A DNA stretch of 23,383 nucleotides. Origin: a virus. The notes below the pieces were generated by a model. The model worked only from the letters and a program-made list of their open reading frames with translations, made no database searches and was not told the DNA's origin. Location: positions 1-23,383 of IMG/VR virus record IMGVR_UViG_3300025781_000078; one strand, given 5' to 3'. Shown here piece by piece: positions 1 through 6,553 of the stretch. The position numbers and the translations under genes are program-made. Each line of letters opens with the position of its first letter. The stretch's first letter is position 1.

Positions 1-120
1 CTGCCGAGTGTGCAGCGTGCGCAGCCATGCACGAGTCTTGGCCACGGATTCCAGTTTCTCCAGAGTGGTCTCACCCCTGAGCAGCTCTTCAAATGACTGT
101 TCTCGTCTGGGTTGTGTCAT
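1..120 (-). CDS. Unknown protein, N-terminal 40 residues, runs off the window
   Basis: An open frame begins with ATG at 120 and continues to the left edge, so only 40 residues are visible (MTQPRREQSFEELLRG and on). The piece is hydrophilic, charged and probably helical, with no recognisable domain. Its ATG overlaps the stop of the gene before it in an ATGA junction, the same coupling used throughout this operon; that overlap and the open frame are the reasons for calling it. It is the fifth gene of the RNA-ligase operon. No function can be assigned. Confidence 0.6.
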   Translation of the reverse strand, partial: MTQPRREQSFEELLRGETTLEKLESVAKTRAWLRTLHTRQ

Positions 121-269
121 CTACAGATCTTGGCAATGTCTTCGGCACTGCGTCCAGCCTTGCCAAGCTCAAGCTGGCAGTTGCTCTTGCTGTATTCAGC
201 TACACCTGCACCTACCATGATGGCCGTCATGACCACTTCTACCATTATCATGTACCACTTGACTTCCAT
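117..269 (-). CDS. Small single-pass membrane protein, 50 aa
   Basis: Fifty codons from ATG at 269 to TGA at 117-119. The first 24 residues after MEVKW are almost entirely hydrophobic (YMIMVEVVMTAIMVGAGVA), then a polar tail with two cysteines follows, so a single inner-membrane helix with a short soluble tail is predicted. AAAGGAG lies nine bases before the ATG, a strong ribosome binding site. The stop overlaps the next start (ATGA). Small membrane proteins inside early operons are typical of large phages, but this one matches no family I recognise. The antisense strand is open too; the binding site and coupling favour this reading. Confidence 0.65.
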   Translation of the reverse strand: MEVKWYMIMVEVVMTAIMVGAGVAEYSKSNCQLELGKAGRSAEDIAKICR

Positions 270-282
270 CTCACATCTCCTT

Positions 283-633
283 TCAGCTAATCACCACTCT
301 GGCTTCTTGGGTACGCTGGCTCAGCAAGCGTGTGCCGCGTGAGCGTATGAGATCAGCTGCACCCTGCGGATTGACCTCGAACCAATCACCGATGTCATCG
401 CCAGTGATGGCCTCATCCACGTTGATGGCATAGATCTCACAGCACCTGTGGCTGTTGAACCGCGCTCGAAACCTCAAGCGCATCAAAACACTGTCAACCT
501 TGTCCACCGTCTGGCCGTTGTCGCTGAGTATGTTCCAGATGTTGTCCTGGTCCAGCTGGGTAGCATCAACCACGCTGTCCAAGCCTTCTCGGTCCCACAT
601 CACGATCAGCACACGGCCATCCTGATCTTCCAT
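283..633 (-). CDS. Unknown soluble protein, 116 aa
   Basis: The frame is open from 675, but the ATG at 633 overlaps the stop of the upstream gene (TGATG) and is preceded by AGGGAAG, so I start there (MEDQDGRVLIVMWDREG). The protein is acidic in its first two thirds and more basic at the end (RSRGTRLLSQRTQEAR). It contains a strand-like RVLIVMW segment and a CCEIYAINVDE segment, and shows no signal peptide or membrane span. I do not recognise the family. It is the third gene of the RNA-ligase operon. Confidence 0.72.
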   Translation of the reverse strand: MEDQDGRVLIVMWDREGLDSVVDATQLDQDNIWNILSDNGQTVDKVDSVLMRLRFRARFNSHRCCEIYAINVDEAITGDDIGDWFEVNPQGAADLIRSRGTRLLSQRTQEARVVIS

Positions 634-872
634 CACTCTGCTTCCCTGATCTTCAGCCCGCATCTGGGACAACACACGCCATGTTCCTTGTAGCTGCCAT
701 AGTCACTGTGATCACAGGTCGTGGGAACCAGTCGCTGGCTGCGCTCTAACATGTTCACGATACCCTTGGCTGTGCGCAGGCTATGGTGGCTGGGGCCTCC
801 CATGTACACGCTGGGATGATCCAGCATCCCAGCGATCTGTTGCACGATCAAGTCACGTTCTTCTGCCAGCAT
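633..872 (-). CDS. Small protein with a possible zinc knuckle, 79 aa
   Basis: Start ATG at 872 overlaps the RNA-ligase stop (TGATG) and has GGAG seven bases upstream; a GTG at 875 in the same frame is the alternative. The N-terminal half is helical (LAEERDLIVQQIAGML). The C-terminal part holds CDHSDYG, then HGVCCPRCGLK, an arrangement of cysteines and histidines compatible with a small zinc ribbon. Its position directly behind the RNA ligase suggests a shared role or shared early expression, but nothing in the sequence proves that. No named family recognised. Confidence 0.75.
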   Translation of the reverse strand: MLAEERDLIVQQIAGMLDHPSVYMGGPSHHSLRTAKGIVNMLERSQRLVPTTCDHSDYGSYKEHGVCCPRCGLKIREAE

Positions 873-2131
873 CACGCATCTCCATCAAAGTGGTAGCTCC
901 ACCGTGCGCCTTCCCAAAGGTTGCGCACGCTGTCGATCTTGGTCTGGCTACCCGTGTGGCGCTTGATCATGTCCAACAGCATGGTGCGAGTGTCCTTGCC
1001 GTCAAACTTGCCAAACACCAGCTGAGGAGCGAACGGATCCTGGTCCTTGATGGTAGGCATCCAGTTCAGCGCATAGCCCTTGCGATCCAAGCCAGCGTTC
1101 TGCACCATGAGCCAGTACTTGTCATACTTGTCCACAGAGCTGGCCACGCCCGCCCAGAACAGAGTCTCGAACTCTTCCACGCGCCGGCGGTCGTCCTCCA
1201 GCATGAACGCCTTGACGTCGTCCAGCTTTTCCGTGACCAGCATGTCAACCACGTTCTTCTCATGGGTCAGCATGTCCTTGGCCTTGTGGATGCGCACGTA
1301 CCAGTCACCCTTGACCTTGACCATGTGACCATCGTCAAAGCGGATGATCCAACCCTCGATGCCTTCAGCAGCGCGAGTCTCGGCAATCAAGTGCTCCATG
1401 CTTTCAGCAGTACCAGGATATGCACGAACCACGTCCAGGGCATTGCCTTCGGCTTCTGCACGCATGTCTGCGTAGCTCATGTAGGTACCTTCTACTGTGC
1501 GGCGCACAGCGATCAGCACCAAGCGATCGATCACGTAGTCAACCACGATGCGCTGCTTGCGGCTGCACCATTCAAAGATTGGCGTCCAACCCTGTGCCAG
1601 CTTGCGCTCGGCCCAACGTGCGATGTCAGGGCGCGTGGCGATGAACTCTTCGGCCTGCATGCTGACTTCGGTGATGCCCATCTTGGTGCCCCAGCGTAGG
1701 CCAGCCTCGGTCACCACAGGCGTGATCATGCTGCCGTCTAGCTTTTCAAGGATCACGTGAGGCTGATCAAGATCCACCAAGTGATGCTGCGTCTCGTCGC
1801 GCTCGTTCACGTTGAAGAACTTGTGCAGGCGCCGTGCCATGATGGTGCCATCTGGATTGAACAGCAAGCCGCGGCACTCACGGCGCACAGCAGCCAAGTT
1901 GACCATTGGAGGGCAACGCTGAGATCCACAACCCGCAGCCTGAGACTGCGGCAGCTTGCAGCCCGGGCACCACCATTGATCGTCAGTGACTTCAGGGAAC
2001 GTGTCGTTCATGCTGACCATATAGTTGACCACATAGCCCCAATCGCGCTCAGCGATGATGAACTCGTCGCGGCCCTCAATGGCTGCGCGAACGTCGTCCA
2101 AGTGCCGTATCTCAGGAAATTCGTACTGCAT
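872..2131 (-). CDS. rnlA: T4 Rnl1-type RNA ligase
   Basis: ATP-dependent RNA ligase that joins 5'-phosphate and 3'-hydroxyl RNA ends; in T4 the homologue reseals tRNA cut in the anticodon loop by host nucleases. The nucleotidyltransferase motifs are visible in order: ECRGLLF (85-91), motif I EKLDGSM with the adenylated lysine at K130, motif III FEWCSRKQRIVV (186-197), motif IV EGWIIRF (259-265) and motif V MVKVKGDWY (270-278). At 419 residues it is longer than T4 Rnl1 (374). The extra length includes a cysteine cluster at C55, C58, C68 and C73 ahead of motif I, which looks like a zinc knuckle. CAGGAG sits eight bases before the ATG and a sigma70-like promoter lies just upstream. The conserved motifs make the family assignment secure. 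Confidence 0.95.
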   Translation of the reverse strand: MQYEFPEIRHLDDVRAAIEGRDEFIIAERDWGYVVNYMVSMNDTFPEVTDDQWWCPGCKLPQSQAAGCGSQRCPPMVNLAAVRRECRGLLFNPDGTIMARRLHKFFNVNERDETQHHLVDLDQPHVILEKLDGSMITPVVTEAGLRWGTKMGITEVSMQAEEFIATRPDIARWAERKLAQGWTPIFEWCSRKQRIVVDYVIDRLVLIAVRRTVEGTYMSYADMRAEAEGNALDVVRAYPGTAESMEHLIAETRAAEGIEGWIIRFDDGHMVKVKGDWYVRIHKAKDMLTHEKNVVDMLVTEKLDDVKAFMLEDDRRRVEEFETLFWAGVASSVDKYDKYWLMVQNAGLDRKGYALNWMPTIKDQDPFAPQLVFGKFDGKDTRTMLLDMIKRHTGSQTKIDSVRNLWEGARWSYHFDGDA

Positions 2132-2152
2132 GTTCTGCTCCTGTTATGGCTT

Positions 2153-2180
2153 ATACTAGCATGGATGCGCAGGCTGTCAA
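2153..2180 (-). promoter_or_regulatory. Sigma70-like promoter of the RNA-ligase operon
   Basis: On the minus strand, GGTTGACA has its -35 hexamer at 2175-2180 and TAGTAT its -10 at 2153-2158. The 16-base spacer ends in TGC, an extended -10. The ATG follows at 2131 with CAGGAG between. It belongs to the promoter family shared by eight units in this window. Confidence 0.82.
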
Positions 2181-2196
2181 CCGATTTTTGGACTTG

Positions 2197-2466
2197 CTAC
2201 TGCGCGAGAATCTTGAGCACAGCAGGGTGGACTTGTGCTACAACGTGCAAGGCGTTGCTTTGATTTTGCAGCTGATTGATGACTTTGTGCAGCTGGGACA
2301 GCGGAGCATTGGTGCTGATCTCGCGCATGTAGGCTGCGTTAGCTGCGGTGATGGGTTGATGGAAAGCAGCAAGCACGCGCACAGCAACTGGTTGATTGAG
2401 AGTGGGCGTTTTGCGGACGAAGGCTTTGACATACAGAGTGGAGATGCGGGGTGCGTTGTGGCGCAT
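2197..2466 (-). CDS. Unknown small protein, 89 aa
   Basis: ATG at 2466 is preceded by AAGGAG at good distance and by a strong promoter, which is the main reason to trust this frame over the overlapping antisense and shifted frames. The protein is basic and rich in Ala, Asn and Gln (LQNQSNALHVVAQVHPAVLKI near the end is helical). It contains no cysteine, signal peptide or membrane span. It appears to be a single-gene unit: the ligase promoter begins right after its stop. Function unknown. Confidence 0.72.
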   Translation of the reverse strand: MRHNAPRISTLYVKAFVRKTPTLNQPVAVRVLAAFHQPITAANAAYMREISTNAPLSQLHKVINQLQNQSNALHVVAQVHPAVLKILAQ

Positions 2467-2496
2467 ATGCTGGCTCCTTGCTGGCTGTTAAACCGT

Positions 2497-2524
2497 ACAA
2501 TAGCACATCTGTCCAGCTTGTCAA
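2497..2524 (-). promoter_or_regulatory. Sigma70-like promoter of the 89-aa gene
   Basis: Minus strand: TTGACA at 2519-2524, 16-base spacer ending TGC, TATTGT at 2497-2502. The TGA stop of the upstream gene (2521-2523) lies inside the -35 hexamer. Confidence 0.85.
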
Positions 2525-3189
2525 CCGTTATTATATGCCTGAGCAAGCTCTGCTAAGTTACTGATATTGCTGTCTCTTTGGCACAGATTTAGGTAGGTTT
2601 TGCGGTCTGTGCTCCATTCGCTGCCCGTCCACCACTCAAAACCAGGCAGATGCGCCTTGTAAGAACTGCTCTGCTCGTAGCCGCTGCCTATGTAGAGATG
2701 GCTCAATCCCACGGTCTTGGCCAGCGCGATCTCATGATCTATCATGATCCTGCCTAGGTTCACGGGCTGGTCTTTGTAGGCGTTGTATTGGGATTCCAAT
2801 CCGCCTGTGTAAGCATGCATTTTGGTGAACCCAACTGGAGATCCAGTGTGGTCTTTGGCTACCAACCATATGGCATCTAGGTCAGCTGCGCCAGGATCAT
2901 AGAGCGGATCAAACCCCTTGCGTTCTAGGTAATCGCGCCAGATGGCCTTAAGCTCTGTGCTATAATCTGTCTCGATGTCAAAGGAATATCCCTGTGTGCT
3001 TGCTGGCCAATCATGATGATCACACGCAAGTCTCGTGCTGCGGCTCTGATACCATCTACCGTCATGCAGCAGCCAGCCCTGTGCCAGTGCCTGCGCATGC
3101 TCATGCGGCTCGCATGACAGATCAGCTCGGTAACAGCATAGGTCATGGCGTTCCTGGGCACCATAGTAATGAGTGTAAGTAACCTGCAT
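2521..3189 (-). CDS. GNAT-fold acyltransferase resembling arginyl-tRNA-protein transferase
   Basis: I place the start at ATG 3189 (MQVTYTHYYG), giving 222 residues; the frame is open further upstream but would run into the divergent gene. Segment ALAQGWLLHDGRWYQSR (34-50) resembles the GWRRSGxYxY part of bacterial Bpt/ATE enzymes. The C-terminal half (VGFTKMHAYTGG, then LSHLYIGSGYEQSSSYKAHL) resembles their transferase domain, in which a GYY-C-MxYK stretch binds aminoacyl-tRNA. ATE enzymes move Arg or Leu from tRNA to protein N-termini, marking them for degradation. The match is from pattern memory and partial; a generic GNAT is possible. Upstream spacing to the divergent gene is only 12 bases and no clear ribosome binding site is seen. 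Confidence 0.6.
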   Translation of the reverse strand: MQVTYTHYYGAQERHDLCCYRADLSCEPHEHAQALAQGWLLHDGRWYQSRSTRLACDHHDWPASTQGYSFDIETDYSTELKAIWRDYLERKGFDPLYDPGAADLDAIWLVAKDHTGSPVGFTKMHAYTGGLESQYNAYKDQPVNLGRIMIDHEIALAKTVGLSHLYIGSGYEQSSSYKAHLPGFEWWTGSEWSTDRKTYLNLCQRDSNISNLAELAQAYNNG

Positions 3190-3201
3190 GAGAACAGCAT
3201 A

Positions 3202-3702
3202 ATGATAGACCTCGAACAAGCCAAGAAAGACATCAGCAGTTGGATCAGCACGGTGCTGAGCGAACCACAGCCCCAGTTGAATGGCATGGGCAGGTGTCCT
3301 TTTGCTGCTACAGCTCTGCAGAATGACAAGGTAGCTTGGATGTTGGGAAGCCGCGATGTGCAACAAGACATCAGCGCAGCCATAGCTGCTTGGCAGGAAG
3401 GTCAAGAGATAGCTGTGCTTATCTATGACACCAGCTGGAATCCGCAGTCTTTTGCTGACACGGTAGAAGCTGCCAACCACGAGGTTTGCAAACCGCAAGG
3501 GTTCATCTCATTGGAAGATCATCCTGCTGCTGTAGAAAACATAGCAGGGTTGGAGATGAACCAAGGTCAGCATGCACTGGTACTGCTGACTCCAGCTGCC
3601 AAGCTGCACAAGGCCAGCCAGATGCTGCGTGCACGCGGCTACTACAAAAATTGGACATCAGAGGATCTGGACACGGTGGTAAATTGGAGATGGTCATGCT
3701 GA
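3202..3702 (+). CDS. Conserved-looking protein of unknown function, partner of the amidinotransferase
   Basis: Starts at ATG 3202 (MIDLEQAKKDISSWI), 166 residues; upstream in-frame ATGs would overlap the divergent gene. The N-terminal stretch LNGMGRCPFAATAL (29-42 approximately) has a Cys-Pro-Phe-Ala motif that I associate with an unnamed family in environmental phages and bacteria. The rest is mixed alpha/beta with hydrophobic strands (EIAVLIYDT, HALVLLTPAA), suggesting a soluble cytoplasmic protein. Its stop overlaps the start of the amidinotransferase by seven bases, so the two are co-translated and probably act together. The ribosome binding site is weak (GAGAAC). Confidence 0.68.
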   Translation: MIDLEQAKKDISSWISTVLSEPQPQLNGMGRCPFAATALQNDKVAWMLGSRDVQQDISAAIAAWQEGQEIAVLIYDTSWNPQSFADTVEAANHEVCKPQGFISLEDHPAAVENIAGLEMNQGQHALVLLTPAAKLHKASQMLRARGYYKNWTSEDLDTVVNWRWSC

Positions 3703-4832
3703 GCTCACATCAACACTGGGACACTCTGCGGGCCTGTGCAGTTGGCATCAGCTATCCGCCAGAATGGTACAGCTACATCACCAACAGCAAGGTGCGCAAC
3801 GTCATGGAGCGCATAGCCACAGAGACCGAGGAAGACTATCAGAAGCTCATAGCCAAGCTGCGAGAATTCAACGTTGACGTGGTGCGGCCTGTGCTGCCCA
3901 ACAGCATGGAAGAGCGCCTCTTGCCCAGCGGCCGTTATGCTATACCTCCCATGGTGCCACGAGACCACATGGCCATGGTTGGAGATCGCTTCTTCGCTGG
4001 CCGCCAGCAGCAGACCAAGAAGTTCGTGGGTGCTCCTTGCGATTACATGGCCATAGTTGACTATGTGCAAGACAAGGGCAACACCGTAGTCTGGGACAAT
4101 AGGATCAATGATGCCATGCTGACTCGCGTGGGCAAGGATCTCTACTTTGGCACTACCAACAGACAGAACTTCCAGCATACCTTCTGGGAGACCTGGGAGC
4201 TTGACCGCGAACCAAACTGGCCAAAGAAAGCTCCGTGGGAATGGGAAACGCTAACGCTGACCCAGCAGGACAAGTTCATACGCAACTATACTCGCCGCAT
4301 CACCAACCTATTTCCCGATTATCGCTGCCATATAGTGGAAACAGATGGACATCTGGATGGATGGTTTTGTCCGGTATGTCCCGGGCTGATAATCAGCCTC
4401 TGCGACTGCCAGACATACGAGCGCACATTCCCTGGTTGGGAAGTCATATATCTGCCAGATCAAAGCTGGCACAGCGTGCGTCCATTCATGGACCTCAAGC
4501 GCAAGAACAAGGGCAAGTGGTGGGTGCCAGGCGAGGAATTAAACGACGATTTCACCGATTATGTGGAGCACTGGCTGGGACACTGGGTAGGATACGTTGA
4601 GGAGACCGTGTTTGACGTGAACATGCTGGTAATAGATCGCAAGAACGTGCTGTGCAACAACTACAATAAGGAAGTGTTTGATGCGCTGGATCGCTATGGT
4701 ATCACGCCTCACATCGTCAACTTTAGGCATCGCTACTTCTGGGATGGCGGATTGCATTGCATAACCTGCGACCTCGATCGCGACGGTGAACGGCACGATT
4801 GGTTTCCCGAACGATCACAGGATGCCGTCTAA
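3696..4832 (+). CDS. Amidinotransferase-family enzyme (glycine amidinotransferase-like)
   Basis: The 378 residues carry the hallmarks of the guanidino-group-modifying family, which moves an amidino group from arginine to an amine or hydrolyses it. The catalytic triad is visible: D148 in RVGKDLYFG, H219 in TDGHLDGWF, and nucleophile C355 in DGGLHCITCDL, the last two close to GATM's MHIDAT and GGFHCWTCD. VGDRFF (95-100) is also typical. GGAG lies six bases before ATG 3696; an ATG at 3690 is possible. The real substrate cannot be read from sequence. Isoleucine is encoded by ATA ten times out of 17. The gene ends 18 bases inside the convergent glycosyltransferase gene. Confidence 0.85.
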   Translation: MLSSHQHWDTLRACAVGISYPPEWYSYITNSKVRNVMERIATETEEDYQKLIAKLREFNVDVVRPVLPNSMEERLLPSGRYAIPPMVPRDHMAMVGDRFFAGRQQQTKKFVGAPCDYMAIVDYVQDKGNTVVWDNRINDAMLTRVGKDLYFGTTNRQNFQHTFWETWELDREPNWPKKAPWEWETLTLTQQDKFIRNYTRRITNLFPDYRCHIVETDGHLDGWFCPVCPGLIISLCDCQTYERTFPGWEVIYLPDQSWHSVRPFMDLKRKNKGKWWVPGEELNDDFTDYVEHWLGHWVGYVEETVFDVNMLVIDRKNVLCNNYNKEVFDALDRYGITPHIVNFRHRYFWDGGLHCITCDLDRDGERHDWFPERSQDAV

Positions 4833-5834
4833 CAGGCTCTGCTCGTCCTCATGGTCAACTAGATTACCGCGGAACTGTCGCCACGCTGCTGGCCAATTGT
4901 AACGAGCCTTTGCAGCGTCGGCGCAGGCATCGCGATCCAAGCACAGTGCAGCTTCAATTGCTGTGTTGATGTCATCATGCATCACACCAGTCTGGGGTAG
5001 CAACACGTCTACAGGTCCCTGCACAGGATATGCTGCTACAGGTGTGCCCAGCACTTGGCTCTCGATCATCACCAGGCCAAACGTGTCTGACCTGCTGGTG
5101 AATACCATGCAGTCTGCTTTGATATACTCGTTGGCTAGGTCGGCACCCCGCAGCATGCCCAGATACTGTACCCAGGGATACTGTCGCATCAGCGTCTGCA
5201 GGTAAGGCCCGTCGCCTACCATCACCAGATCATACTGGTCCCTGTCCAGCTGACAGAACACATCCAGATTCTTTTCCTTGCTGACTCTGCCCACGCTTAG
5301 CAATCTGGGTTTGGCATTGGTCGTGTGGGTGATGTAGGGCCTGAGATTATCTAGATCCACACCTCTGCCAAACAGAACAACTTCGGCTCCTATGCCTTGA
5401 TCGATCAGTTCTTGCTGTATGCTAGGTGTAGGCACCATGACCTTGCCGTGCTGGTGGAACCATCTCACGAATCTCCAGGTCCAAGCCTCTGGTATCTTCC
5501 AGAAGTGCTTGAAGTATTTGGGCCACTGAGTTTGATAAGCCGTGGTGTAGCTCCAGCGGCGAAAGCTGATGCGTGCCATCAGTCCCAGAGGACCTTCCGT
5601 TGATATGTGCAGATGATCGGGGTTGAAACTGCGCACCATTCCTCGCACACCCCAGGGCCAACTGAGTCGCACTTCTGGATAACCCGGTGCCGGACGATTG
5701 GGAAACAGTCCAGGGTGTATGACCATGACTTCCCAGCCATCGGATTCAGCTTCCCTGACCAAGTTGGTCAGCGTGGTGACCACGCCATTGACCTGATCCC
5801 ATGCATCAGTTACGATGCAGAGCTTGGTTGCCAT
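4815..5834 (-). CDS. GT4-family glycosyltransferase, Agt/SqdX-like
   Basis: A 339-residue retaining glycosyltransferase of GT-B fold. The N-terminal domain opens with LCIVTDAWDQVNGVVTTL and has LHISTEGPLGLMAR near 95. The C-terminal donor domain has LLSVGRVSKEKN, VMVGDGPYL and the E-x7-E region in SDTFGLVMIESQVLGTPVA. This pattern matches the bacterial lipid glycosyltransferases (Agt, SqdX-like) that add sugar to diacylglycerol and usually sit beside a PlcP-like phosphoesterase, exactly as here. The start at 5834 overlaps the upstream gene by 25 bases and has GGGAG upstream. Activity on diacylglycerol is inference from family and neighbour; another phage role such as LPS or DNA glycosylation is the alternative. 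Confidence 0.88.
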   Translation of the reverse strand: MATKLCIVTDAWDQVNGVVTTLTNLVREAESDGWEVMVIHPGLFPNRPAPGYPEVRLSWPWGVRGMVRSFNPDHLHISTEGPLGLMARISFRRWSYTTAYQTQWPKYFKHFWKIPEAWTWRFVRWFHQHGKVMVPTPSIQQELIDQGIGAEVVLFGRGVDLDNLRPYITHTTNAKPRLLSVGRVSKEKNLDVFCQLDRDQYDLVMVGDGPYLQTLMRQYPWVQYLGMLRGADLANEYIKADCMVFTSRSDTFGLVMIESQVLGTPVAAYPVQGPVDVLLPQTGVMHDDINTAIEAALCLDRDACADAAKARYNWPAAWRQFRGNLVDHEDEQSLLDGIL

Positions 5835-6553
5835 CGTATGATCTCCCAGCGGCCATCTTCATGTTCAACCAATGCTGTGCAGCTCTCTACCCAGTCGCCA
5901 CAGTTCATGTAGGTTATGCCATCCACATCTCTGATGTTGGCATGATGTATGTGTCCGCAGATGATGCCGTCGCAACCGTGCGTGCGAGCATATCTGCTGA
6001 GATTTTCCTCGTAGTCGCCTATGAAGTTCACTGCCTGTTTGACCTTGTACTTGGCCCAAGCTGACAGGCTCCAAGGGCGAAGGTTCAGCAGTCTCCTAGC
6101 GCCGCTGACCACCACGTTCAGACCTATCAACATGTCGTAGGCCCAGCTGCCAAGATGTGCCAGCCATTTGGCATGTTTGATCACCACGTCAAACTGATCA
6201 CCATGCATGACCTTGTAGCGGCGACCATCAGCACCTCTGTAAACGCAGGTGTTGATCAGCTTGATGTTGCCAAAGTCGTGATCGCCAAAGCTGCGCAGAA
6301 ACTCGTCATGGTTGCCTGGCAAATACGTCACGTTAGTGCCCTTGCGGGCCTGCCTCAGTATCTTCTGTATCACGTCATTGTGCACCTGTGGCCACAGGAA
6401 GCTCTTGCTCATGGCCCAGCCGTCTATGATATCTCCAACCAGGAACAGGTTCTTGGTCTCGAAGGTTTTGAAGAACTCTAACAGCGCATCTGCGTTGCTC
6501 ATCTTGGTACCCAGATGAACGTCACTGATCCAAACGCTGCGATATTCCATCAT
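5810..6553 (-). CDS. Calcineurin-like metallophosphoesterase, PlcP/LpxH-like
   Basis: The 247 residues carry every metal-binding motif of the family: SDVHLG (D11, H13), GDIIDGW (D41), GNHDE (N81, H82), HGDQFD (H117) and CGHIHHA (H201, H203). Proteins with the ending NCGDWVESCTALVEH are usually annotated UDP-2,3-diacylglucosamine diphosphatase. The alphaproteobacterial members beside a GT4 gene include PlcP, a phospholipase C that turns phospholipid into diacylglycerol during phosphate starvation. The start ATG overlaps the stop of the nucleotidyltransferase gene (ATGA) and the end overlaps the glycosyltransferase, so the pair is co-translated. LpxH activity on lipid A precursor is the alternative. 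Confidence 0.88.
   Translation of the reverse strand: MMEYRSVWISDVHLGTKMSNADALLEFFKTFETKNLFLVGDIIDGWAMSKSFLWPQVHNDVIQKILRQARKGTNVTYLPGNHDEFLRSFGDHDFGNIKLINTCVYRGADGRRYKVMHGDQFDVVIKHAKWLAHLGSWAYDMLIGLNVVVSGARRLLNLRPWSLSAWAKYKVKQAVNFIGDYEENLSRYARTHGCDGIICGHIHHANIRDVDGITYMNCGDWVESCTALVEHEDGRWEIIRWQPSSAS

Noticed and set aside
890-1699. Long plus-strand ORF of 269 codons antisense to the RNA ligase
   Set aside because: It is the complement of a gene with complete ligase motifs, has no ribosome binding site and gives a His/Leu-rich, non-protein-like sequence.
2146-2556. Plus-strand ORF of 136 codons antisense to the 89-aa gene
   Set aside because: The minus-strand gene has a family promoter and a strong ribosome binding site. 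The plus frame has neither and overlaps both promoters.
5810-6553. Calling the metallophosphoesterase LpxH outright
   Set aside because: The motifs are shared with PlcP, and its coupling to a GT4 gene favours PlcP. The sequence alone does not settle the substrate.
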